A stretch of 64,000 nucleotides of DNA, taken from the NCBI GenBank assembly GCA_016787565.1, contig JAEUUG010000016.1:124001-188000 (forward strand), read 5' to 3'. This stretch comes from Cyclobacteriaceae bacterium. GTDB taxonomy: Bacteria > Bacteroidota > Bacteroidia > Cytophagales > Cyclobacteriaceae. The notes under the pieces are model-generated. The model was not told where the DNA came from, did no database searches, and worked only from the letters and a program-made list of their open reading frames with translations. Below, one piece after another: positions 43,040 through 50,614 of this stretch (positions are counted from its first letter, which is position 1; each line of letters opens with the position of its first letter). The position numbers and the translations under genes were made by a program.

Positions 43040-44482
43040 TTATAACCTGATGCATATATTTTTTGCTTCTGTAAAAAATTTCATCGCTTCCCATCCGCCT
43101 TCTCTTCCCACACCCGATTGCTTCATGCCACCAAACGGTGTACGTAAATCGCGGAAGAGCCAGCAATTCACCCACACGATCCCACTCTTTACCTGTGCTG
43201 CTACGCGATGGGCACGCTTTACATTTTCTGTCCAAATGGTAGCGGATAAACCATATGTTGTACTGTTAGCAAAGCGTACTACTTCTTCTTCTGTATCAAA
43301 AGGCATGATGGTAACCACGGGACCAAAAATTTCTTCCTGGTTTGTGCGGCATTGATGATCCAGTTCTGTGATAACAGTCGGTTCCATAAAATAGCCGTGT
43401 GCACATCTTCCAGGGATATGAACCTGATAACCTCCCGTTAACACCTTACCTCCCTCTTCTTTTGCAAGGGCAATGTACATCATTACTTTTTTCAGGTGCG
43501 TTTCTGATACCAGAGCACCCAGGTTAGTATCCTCATCCAGTGGATCGCCCACTTTCATTACTTTCACCCGCGCAACAAACTGATCAACAAATATTGGGTA
43601 CAAACTTCGCTCAACAAAAATGCGTGATCCACACAAACAGATTTCACCTTGGTTAGAGAATGACGATTGTATGGAAGTGGAGAGTGCTTCTTCCAGGTTA
43701 CAATCTGCAAAAATGATGTTTGGATTTTTTCCACCCAGTTCCAGCGAAAGCTTTTTAAACATCGGTGCAGCCGTAGCCGCAATTTTTTTTCCCGTTACTG
43801 TTCCCCCTGTAAACGAAATGGCTGTGATCTCGGGATGTTCGATAATGGCTTGTCCGGCTGTGGGCCCAAGTCCATGAACAACATTCAACACTCCCTTTGG
43901 CAAGCCCGCTTCGATGCACAACTGTGAAAAAAGAAATGCTGTCATCGGTGTGAGTTCAGAGGGCTTTGCAACAACTGTACAACCAGTTGCTAAGGCTGGT
44001 GCAATTTTCCAGGTAAACAAATAGAGTGGAAGATTCCAGGGAGAAATACAACCGACAACTCCTACCGAAGTACGCGTTGTGTAATTGATTGCTTCAATGT
44101 TTGTGCTATGTGCTTCACTGGCAAAGTGAATAGCACCCGTTGCAAAGAAGCGCATGTTGGATGCCGCCCGTGGAATATCCAGTGTCTTCGTGAGTTTCAC
44201 CGGTTTGCCCTGATCAATGCTTTCGGCAAGGGCGAGCTTATCCAAATCACGATCGATCAGATCAGCTATTTTTTGCAGAATAGCTGAACGTTTTTCCACC
44301 GCCATGCATGACCAATCTGCGAAAGCGTGTTGCGCAGCCTCAACCGCTAATTGAACATCACGAGCATCTGAGTTGGGAACCAAACTGTAAACTTTTCCTT
44401 CAGCCGGATTGACGTTATCCAGGTATTGACCGGAAGTTGGTTTAATCAATTCGCCATTGATATAGTTGTATATAGTCTCCAT
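43040..44482 (-). CDS. 2-aminomuconic semialdehyde dehydrogenase (ALDH8A1-like)
   Basis: 480 residues, aldehyde dehydrogenase fold. Catalytic Cys at about 282 in NQGEICLCGSRIF and catalytic Glu near 248 in LSLELGGKNP. The segments NYTTRTSVGVVGCISPWNLP and VNCWLFRDLRTPFGGMKQSG closely follow ALDH8A1, which oxidises 2-aminomuconate semialdehyde in the kynurenine breakdown route. This fits the divergent kynurenine genes. It is 39 bases downstream of the SDR gene and 9 bases upstream of pnuC. Assignment is strong by sequence and context; decarboxylase and deaminase steps are missing here. Confidence 0.88.
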   Translation of the reverse strand: METIYNYINGELIKPTSGQYLDNVNPAEGKVYSLVPNSDARDVQLAVEAAQHAFADWSCMAVEKRSAILQKIADLIDRDLDKLALAESIDQGKPVKLTKTLDIPRAASNMRFFATGAIHFASEAHSTNIEAINYTTRTSVGVVGCISPWNLPLYLFTWKIAPALATGCTVVAKPSELTPMTAFLFSQLCIEAGLPKGVLNVVHGLGPTAGQAIIEHPEITAISFTGGTVTGKKIAATAAPMFKKLSLELGGKNPNIIFADCNLEEALSTSIQSSFSNQGEICLCGSRIFVERSLYPIFVDQFVARVKVMKVGDPLDEDTNLGALVSETHLKKVMMYIALAKEEGGKVLTGGYQVHIPGRCAHGYFMEPTVITELDHQCRTNQEEIFGPVVTIMPFDTEEEVVRFANSTTYGLSATIWTENVKRAHRVAAQVKSGIVWVNCWLFRDLRTPFGGMKQSGVGREGGWEAMKFFTEAKNICIRL

Positions 44483-44521
44483 GTATAAGCGTTGTTGGCT
44501 GAGGTAACGATGATTCAGGCT

Positions 44522-45307
44522 TTACAGACTTCCAGTTCTTCCACCATCCACCGGAAGGTTAATTCCATTGATGTAGCCTGCTGCCGGTGATGCCAGAAAG
44601 GCTACGGCCACAGCAACCTCATGTGGCTCCGCAATTCTTCCTGCCGGTATTTCTGCAATCATCTCGGCCGTTGCAGCTTTCACCGATATACCTGATTTGT
44701 CAGCTTTGGATTGAATAATCGCTGACAAGCGCCCGGTCATCGTTGCACCTGGCAATACATTGTTGACTGTTATACCAAACGATGCGAGTTCAACAGAAAG
44801 TGTTTTCGACCAGCTCGCCACAGCACCACGAACGGTGTTGGAAACACCTAGTCCTTTAATGGGAATTTTTACTGATGTGGAAATGATATTGATGATCCTT
44901 CCAAACCCTGCTTGCTGCATGCCTGGAACTACTGCCTGCACTAAAATCTGGTTACACAAAACATGATTGCTGAAGGCTGAAACAAAATCTTCAGGCTTTG
45001 CCGTAATAGCTTGTCCCGCTGGCGGACCACCGGTATTGTTTACCAGAATGTGCACGGTGTTTAACGCTGCAAAGGATTCTATTTTTCTTTTAAGCACGTC
45101 TGGATAATTGAAGTCTGCCACCAGGTAATCATGTTGTTGATATGCTTCGGCTGGAAGTTCCTCCATAACTTTTTTCAACCTCTCCTCATCGCGCGCCACC
45201 AGGGTAATGCTTGCACCCAGCATGGCCAGTTCAACAGCCGAAGCTTTGCCAATGCCCTGTGTGCTCCCGCAAACAACCGCTCTTTTACCTTTTAAATCCA
45301 GATTCAT
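44522..45307 (-). CDS. short-chain dehydrogenase-like protein with altered active site
   Basis: 261 residues. Cofactor motif VVCGSTQGIGKASAVELA is the TGxxxGIG type, and VNNTGG marks strand 4. The catalytic serine strand is INIISTSVKIPIKG. Where YxxxK is expected, aligned back from ELASFGITVNNVLPG, the sequence reads SNTVR, so both Tyr and Lys are replaced by Ser and Arg. Similar SN..R forms occur in a minority SDR clade of unclear chemistry. It leads the run with the aminomuconate dehydrogenase and is divergent from 3-hydroxyanthranilate dioxygenase across 85 bases. Function unassigned. Confidence 0.8.
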   Translation of the reverse strand: MNLDLKGKRAVVCGSTQGIGKASAVELAMLGASITLVARDEERLKKVMEELPAEAYQQHDYLVADFNYPDVLKRKIESFAALNTVHILVNNTGGPPAGQAITAKPEDFVSAFSNHVLCNQILVQAVVPGMQQAGFGRIINIISTSVKIPIKGLGVSNTVRGAVASWSKTLSVELASFGITVNNVLPGATMTGRLSAIIQSKADKSGISVKAATAEMIAEIPAGRIAEPHEVAVAVAFLASPAAGYINGINLPVDGGRTGSL

Positions 45308-45392
45308 AGATGCAATTTAAAACGCCCTGATTCTTTTCCAATTTTACCAAGTTATTCGCACATTAGCACAACGACTTCTTAATCTATGTACT

Positions 45393-45923
45393 ATGGCCAT
45401 TCGCAGACCCTTTAACCTGAAACGCTGGATCACCGAAAATCGCGATCTGCTTAAACCTCCTGTTGGAAATAAAAATCTTTATGCTGATGCCGGTGATTAC
45501 ATTGTGATGATTGTGGGTGGGCCCAATGCCCGCAAAGATTATCACTTCAATGAAACAGAAGAATTGTTTTACCAGTTGGAAGGCGATATCACCGTGACCA
45601 TTCAGGAAGACGGCAAGGCTGTTGAAATACCCATTAAAGAAGGCGATATGTTTTTATTACCGGCACGGGTTCCACACCAGCCTTCGCGACCGGCCGGCAC
45701 TGTTGGTCTCGTCATTGAGTGTAAACGGGAGGATGAAAACATGCTGGACGGACTACAATGGTACTGCGAAAAGTGTAACAACAAATTGCACGAATATAAA
45801 TTTCACCTTACGAACATCGAGAAAGATTTTATTCCACGCTTTCGCGAATTCTATGGTTCAACAGCCTTACGAACCTGCAAAGCTTGTGGCAACGTAATGG
45901 AAGCTGATCCCCGATTTGTTTAA
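45393..45923 (+). CDS. nbaC: 3-hydroxyanthranilate 3,4-dioxygenase
   Basis: 176 residues, cupin fold. Opens the ring of 3-hydroxyanthranilate to 2-amino-3-carboxymuconate semialdehyde, which either cyclises to quinolinate (NAD) or is broken down. Metal ligands in YHFNETEELFYQLEGD (His/Glu) and a later VPHQPSRP (His). The C-terminal tail holds two CxxC pairs (YCEKCNNK and CKACGN), a second iron site seen in bacterial members. The first gene of the plus-strand kynurenine run; a DinB gene follows 1 base after its stop. Confidence 0.94.
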   Translation: MAIRRPFNLKRWITENRDLLKPPVGNKNLYADAGDYIVMIVGGPNARKDYHFNETEELFYQLEGDITVTIQEDGKAVEIPIKEGDMFLLPARVPHQPSRPAGTVGLVIECKREDENMLDGLQWYCEKCNNKLHEYKFHLTNIEKDFIPRFREFYGSTALRTCKACGNVMEADPRFV

Positions 45924-45924
45924 T

Positions 45925-46443
45925 ATGAACAAGGCTGAGCTGAAGCAAGAACTGGCAAAACATCATCAGGAATTCATCCGTCTTGTTGAATCTTTCTCCG
46001 AAAAAGAGATTGCCGAATCCCGTAACGGAAAGTGGAGCCCGGCTCAACAACTTGATCACATCGTTAAAAGTGTTTCACCCGTTACCCTGGCGTTTAGTCT
46101 TCCGAAGTTTTTACTGAAAATTATTTTTGGATCGGCAAACCGGCCATCAAAAACGTACGAGACGCTGATTGAAAAATATAAAATCAAACTTGCACAGGGC
46201 GGAGTTGCCTCCGGTCGGTTTGTTCCACCTAACCAAACAGCACCTACCATCAGGCTTGCTGAAAAACTCAACAGCCTGATCCATGCCCTCATTAAAAAGA
46301 TCGATTCGTATACTGAACCTCAACTCGATCACCTGATTCTGCCACATCCCTTGCTGGGAAAGTTAACCTTGCGAGAAATGCTTTACTTCACCATCTACCA
46401 TGTGCAGCACCATTACAAACAGGTAAAGCACCATGAAATTTGA
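45925..46443 (+). CDS. DinB/YfiT-fold metal-binding protein inside the kynurenine operon
   Basis: 172 residues from the ATG at 45925. The DinB superfamily metal triad is visible: SPAQQLDHIVKS (first His) and YHVQHHYKQ (HxxxH) near the C-terminus. Fold members include thiol transferases and metal-dependent hydrolases (YfiT type). It is cemented in the operon: it starts 1 base after the dioxygenase stop and overlaps kynU by 11 bases. An enzymatic job in the pathway is suggested by position alone. Function not assigned. Confidence 0.85.
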   Translation: MNKAELKQELAKHHQEFIRLVESFSEKEIAESRNGKWSPAQQLDHIVKSVSPVTLAFSLPKFLLKIIFGSANRPSKTYETLIEKYKIKLAQGGVASGRFVPPNQTAPTIRLAEKLNSLIHALIKKIDSYTEPQLDHLILPHPLLGKLTLREMLYFTIYHVQHHYKQVKHHEI

Positions 46444-47704
46444 CAATACGCTTTCTTTCGCACGAAAAATGGATCAGGCCGATCCGCTAAAAGAATTCCG
46501 AAAGGCTTTTCATCTACCCGTCATTAATGGTAAACGTTCGATTTACTTTACGGGCAACTCCCTCGGACTCCAACCGAAATCGACAAAGAAATTTATTGAC
46601 GAAGAACTTCAGGATTGGGCAACACTTGGCGTGGAGGGACACGTGCATGCGCGCAGACCGTGGTTATACTATCACAAATTCACAAAAAAAATACTAGCCA
46701 AACTGGTGGGCGCAAAACCAATTGAAGTTGTAGCCATGAATCAACTGACGATGAATCTCCACCTGATGATGGTGTCTTTTTACCGTCCAACAAAACAGCG
46801 TTATAAAATCATCACAGAAAGTGGCGCATTCTCTTCCGATCAATATGCATTTGAATCACAACTGAAGTTTCATGGTTTAAATCCGGAAGATGCTTTAATC
46901 GAACTGAAGCCTCGCGCAGGTGAGTCTACCTTGCGAACAGCCGATATCGTTGCTGCCATTCGTGAACATGCACAAGAACTTGCCCTCGTTATTTTTGGTG
47001 GTGTTCAATACTATACAGGTCAGTTCTTCGATATCAAAAAAATTACAGAAGCCGGACACCAGGCAGGTGCTTGCGTTGGATTTGACCTCGCCCATGCCGT
47101 TGGAAACGTACCACTAAATTTGCATCGCCACCAGGTAGATTTTGCTGTGTGGTGCAGCTATAAATATTTGAACGCAGGGCCGGGTGCTATTGCCGGTGCG
47201 TTTGTTCATGAAAAGCATGCGAAACGATTCGATGTTCCCCGATTTGCCGGCTGGTGGGGACATGATGAGCAGGAGCGCTTTCAAATGAAGAAAGGATTCC
47301 TGCCAATAGTAGGTGTGGATGGCTGGCAACTGTCAAACTTCCCTATCATCTCGGGTGCGGTACTCCTGGCATCATTGGAAATTTTTCAGCATGCCGGAAT
47401 AAAAAATCTTCGCAAGAAAAGTTTATTGCTAACCGGTTATCTTGAATTTCTACTCAAAGAACTTGACCCCAACGAATACTATTTCACTATTCTGACTCCG
47501 GCCAATCCAACAGAACGCGGTTGTCAGCTTTCCATTGCCATGAAACGGAATGGTAAAAAGGTGTTTCAAAAAATTACAAAGACCGGTGTTGTAGCCGACT
47601 GGCGCGAGCCGCAGGTTATTCGTGTTGCGCCTGTTCCCTTATACAACACCTTTAGCGATGTTTATCAGTTTGTGGAGCAGTTCAAAAAAAGTTTGGTAGT
47701 TTAA
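46433..47704 (+). CDS. kynU: kynureninase
   Basis: 423 residues, PLP-dependent. Cleaves kynurenine and 3-hydroxykynurenine to anthranilate or 3-hydroxyanthranilate plus alanine. Signatures: YFTGNSLGLQPKS at the start, CVGFDLAHAVGNVPL (PLP Asp), WCSYKYLNAGPGAIAGAF with the Schiff-base Lys, and RFAGWWGHD. Length fits bacterial kynureninases. It overlaps the DinB gene at its 5' end; kmo begins 63 bases after its stop. With kmo upstream in the pathway, the physiological substrate is most likely 3-hydroxykynurenine. Confidence 0.95.
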   Translation: MKFDNTLSFARKMDQADPLKEFRKAFHLPVINGKRSIYFTGNSLGLQPKSTKKFIDEELQDWATLGVEGHVHARRPWLYYHKFTKKILAKLVGAKPIEVVAMNQLTMNLHLMMVSFYRPTKQRYKIITESGAFSSDQYAFESQLKFHGLNPEDALIELKPRAGESTLRTADIVAAIREHAQELALVIFGGVQYYTGQFFDIKKITEAGHQAGACVGFDLAHAVGNVPLNLHRHQVDFAVWCSYKYLNAGPGAIAGAFVHEKHAKRFDVPRFAGWWGHDEQERFQMKKGFLPIVGVDGWQLSNFPIISGAVLLASLEIFQHAGIKNLRKKSLLLTGYLEFLLKELDPNEYYFTILTPANPTERGCQLSIAMKRNGKKVFQKITKTGVVADWREPQVIRVAPVPLYNTFSDVYQFVEQFKKSLVV

Positions 47705-47766
47705 CCCTGATAATTATCATTCTTTTGTTTCTGTGATTTCAATATTTTCGGTCTCACGCCCATACT

Positions 47767-49107
47767 ATGCAACCCAGCGAAAATAAACACATTGCCATTA
47801 TGGGAGCCGGACTGGTAGGTTCGTTGCTCTCCCTTTACCTAGTGAAGCGCGGCTACAAGGTTACGGTGTATGAACGCAGAATGGACATGCGGCAACACCT
47901 CATAGAAGGCGGACGCTCCATTAACCTGGCGCTCAGCAATCGCGGCATTGCTGCCCTCCACGAAGTTGGCCTCGGTGATTTGCTGAAACAAAATTCCATT
48001 CCCATGCATGGACGAATGATGCATGATGAAAAAGGGAAACTGAATTTTCAACCCTACGGTAAAACCGGGCAGTTTATCAATTCAGTTTCGCGTGGAGGAT
48101 TAAACATGGTGCTGATTTCGGAGGCTGAACGCCATGGTGTCGAGTTTTTGTTTGAGCACCGCTGTGTGAATATCGATTTCGAAAAAACCGAAATTGCATT
48201 TCAACATCACAATGCTGTTCGGCACAGAACACATGATGTCATCATTGGTGCCGATGGTGCTTTCTCCGCTGTGCGCGGAGCGATGCAGATTACTGATCGG
48301 TTTGAATACTCGCAAAGTTATATTGAACATGGATACAAAGAACTTCGTATTCCGCCAGGCGAAGACGGCAAGCCCTTGTTAGACACCAACGCACTGCACA
48401 TCTGGCCGCGCGAAAGTTTCATGCTGATTGCTCTGCCTAATCCGGATGCTACATTTACGTGTACGTTATTTCTTCCAGTAGAAGGCCCGGTATCCTTTCA
48501 ACAACTGGATAAGCCTGAAGCCATTCAGCAGTTTTTTGAAAAAGAATTTCCGGATGCTGTGCCGCTGATGCCAACACTTCAGGAAGATTTTCGCGACAAT
48601 GCGATGTCTTCGCTAGTTACAGTTCGCTGTTATCCCTGGTGCAGAAACAAAACACTTTTGATTGGTGATGCAGCACACGCAATTGTTCCTTTTTTCGGAC
48701 AAGGCATGAATGCAGGTTTTGAAGACTGTCGTGTATTGAATGCATTGTTGGATGAGTATCAGGATAGTTGGAAAAGAGTACTACCTCGCTTTCAGGAACT
48801 GCGCAAGCCGGATGCCGATGCTATTGCGCAACTGGCACTTGATAATTTTGTGGAGATGCGTGATCTCGTTGCTGATGCTGATTTTCTGCTTCGGAAAAAA
48901 ATAGAAGCAAAGTTAAATGAGCTATATCCCACCCGGTGGATTCCGTTTTATTCGATGGTAACCTTTCAGGAGAACATCCGCTATTCAGAAGCATTATCCA
49001 TTGGTCAAAAACAAAAGAAAATTATGGATGACGTGATGCGTAAACCAGGTATTGAAGCCAACTGGACTTCACTGGATTTTGAAGAAATTGTGAATCAGTT
49101 GGGATAG
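47767..49107 (+). CDS. kmo: kynurenine 3-monooxygenase
   Basis: 446 residues, FAD-dependent aromatic hydroxylase. FAD motif IMGAGLVGSLLSLYLVKRG, then YERR. Second motif DVIIGADGAFSAVR and third LLIGDAAHAIVPFFGQGMNAG. Together with ALDH8A1-like and 3-hydroxyanthranilate dioxygenase neighbours this is Kmo rather than a general phenol hydroxylase. The C-terminal region near IPFYSMVTFQENIRYSEAL is family typical. The stop overlaps the convergent mltF stop by 13 bases. No tryptophan dioxygenase or formamidase is present in the window. Confidence 0.95.
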   Translation: MQPSENKHIAIMGAGLVGSLLSLYLVKRGYKVTVYERRMDMRQHLIEGGRSINLALSNRGIAALHEVGLGDLLKQNSIPMHGRMMHDEKGKLNFQPYGKTGQFINSVSRGGLNMVLISEAERHGVEFLFEHRCVNIDFEKTEIAFQHHNAVRHRTHDVIIGADGAFSAVRGAMQITDRFEYSQSYIEHGYKELRIPPGEDGKPLLDTNALHIWPRESFMLIALPNPDATFTCTLFLPVEGPVSFQQLDKPEAIQQFFEKEFPDAVPLMPTLQEDFRDNAMSSLVTVRCYPWCRNKTLLIGDAAHAIVPFFGQGMNAGFEDCRVLNALLDEYQDSWKRVLPRFQELRKPDADAIAQLALDNFVEMRDLVADADFLLRKKIEAKLNELYPTRWIPFYSMVTFQENIRYSEALSIGQKQKKIMDDVMRKPGIEANWTSLDFEEIVNQLG

Positions 49108-50531
49108 TGGATTTTATACTCTTCGAAACGTTCGAGCACATCTTTAATATAGTTCACTGGTTCTTCACATTTACAATACCCTGCCATCACCACGGCATCC
49201 TGGTAAAATTCCGGTTCTGATTTTTTTAGAAGATACATTTCAACGTTTCCATCCCAAACGTTTGGATCACCACCATGCTTCTCCGTCAGTTTTCGGGCAT
49301 CGATAATGTGCGACAAGCCTGCGTTGTAAGACGACAATATAAACTTCAACCGTTCCTGTTCATCCATCACTTTCTTTTCCCAATAGGCGTCCAGGTATTG
49401 CAAAAACTTTACACCCGCCAAAATGCTCTGATGCGGATCATCGGGATTGGATGCCCCAAAACGTTTGGCTGTTTCGGGCATTAATTGCATCAGGCCTCGC
49501 GCACCGGCCCACGACTCACCTGAAGATTCGAACTTTGACTCCTGATAGATAACCGATGCCAACAATCGCCAGTCCCATTTTAATTTTGCCGCACCTTCCT
49601 TGATCCACCCATCATAGGGGGAGATTTTATCACCGCTAAAAGAAGTGTAACTACTTTTCATCCGCAACAGAGAGGTTCGGTGACTTTTAAAATACCGGTT
49701 ATAAATCACCATAAAGGTGGGCTCCTTTTTAATGCTGCTAAGCCACTCATCAACGGCAGTAACTAACTGCTGAGAATTTTTCCGGGTAGCCCACGCGATC
49801 TGTTGGGGTACACTCAGAACGGTATTGACATCCAGGTTAGGATAATAAGCCGCATTAACTTGTGCCAACGTATGGTTTGCCACGGTGTAATCAATCTCAC
49901 CAATGGCTACCTGCTTAATCAATGTCTCTGTGCTTTCAGAAGCGGTGTCGGACTGAATGATAATATCTGCGCCCAATTCATCGGAGAGATTTTTTAAGCG
50001 CAGCTCAAAACTTGTTCCTTTTAAAACATGAATTTCCTTACCGGAAAGATCAGCAGGATTGCGAATTACTTTTTCGTCAATCTTGTCGTAGCCGAGTTTT
50101 TGCCAACCCTCGGGTTTGCGTTGTACGAGTACCTGGTAGGAGTTGTAAAGTGGTCTTGTAAACGCAACAAGATTTTTGCGCTCCCGGTTAACCGTCAAAG
50201 GAAACGCCAGAATATCTGCCTCACCCCTGTTCAACTGGCCAATTGCCCGTTCAACACCCGATGTAATTTTTATTTTAAGTGTGACGTTCAGGCGCTTCGC
50301 CAAGAGTTGCAATAATTCATACTCATAGCCCATCGGGCGGCCTTTATAGATGAAGTAGCTGATGGAGTTATTATCAACCAATGCCGTGATATAGCCTCTT
50401 TTTAGAATGGCCTCCAGGTCTATTTCAACGGCAGAATCTTCGGCCAACTGTTTTTTATCCTCCAGGTTACAGGAAATCGAAAAAGCCGCCAGCAGCAGAA
50501 AAATGAGAAAAGGTTTGATTGGTGAAGGCAT
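49095..50531 (-). CDS. mltF: membrane-bound lytic murein transglycosylase F
   Basis: 478 residues from the ATG at 50531. Lipoprotein: signal ends LAAFSISC with lipid Cys21. An extracellular-solute-binding (SBP_bac_3) domain at about 45-275 is followed by an SLT lysozyme-like domain with catalytic Glu in IYQESKFESSGESWAGARG and LMQLMPETAKRF. Cleaves peptidoglycan with 1,6-anhydro ends, tethered to the membrane. The open frame to 50594 runs through the terminator of the upstream gene and is rejected as start. Confidence 0.93.
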   Translation of the reverse strand: MPSPIKPFLIFLLLAAFSISCNLEDKKQLAEDSAVEIDLEAILKRGYITALVDNNSISYFIYKGRPMGYEYELLQLLAKRLNVTLKIKITSGVERAIGQLNRGEADILAFPLTVNRERKNLVAFTRPLYNSYQVLVQRKPEGWQKLGYDKIDEKVIRNPADLSGKEIHVLKGTSFELRLKNLSDELGADIIIQSDTASESTETLIKQVAIGEIDYTVANHTLAQVNAAYYPNLDVNTVLSVPQQIAWATRKNSQQLVTAVDEWLSSIKKEPTFMVIYNRYFKSHRTSLLRMKSSYTSFSGDKISPYDGWIKEGAAKLKWDWRLLASVIYQESKFESSGESWAGARGLMQLMPETAKRFGASNPDDPHQSILAGVKFLQYLDAYWEKKVMDEQERLKFILSSYNAGLSHIIDARKLTEKHGGDPNVWDGNVEMYLLKKSEPEFYQDAVVMAGYCKCEEPVNYIKDVLERFEEYKIHYPN

Positions 50532-50561
50532 TGAAAAATGAAAATAGGCATTCACCCGTAA

Positions 50562-50591
50562 AATAAAAAGAGGCTCCGGAGAGCCTCTTTT
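50562..50591 (-). terminator. Rho-independent terminator after the Oar-like receptor gene
   Basis: 11-bp stem (AAAAGAGGCTC, 50566-50576 with 50581-50591) and 4-base loop; the minus strand then runs TTTTTATTTTA. It ends the receptor transcript before mltF. Confidence 0.85.
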
Positions 50592-50614
50592 CAAATTAAG
50601 CGTTCAATTCTGAA

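Noticed and set aside
50532-50594. Longer start for mltF at 50594
   Set aside because: It would translate through the receptor terminator and precede a perfect lipoprotein signal that starts at 50531.
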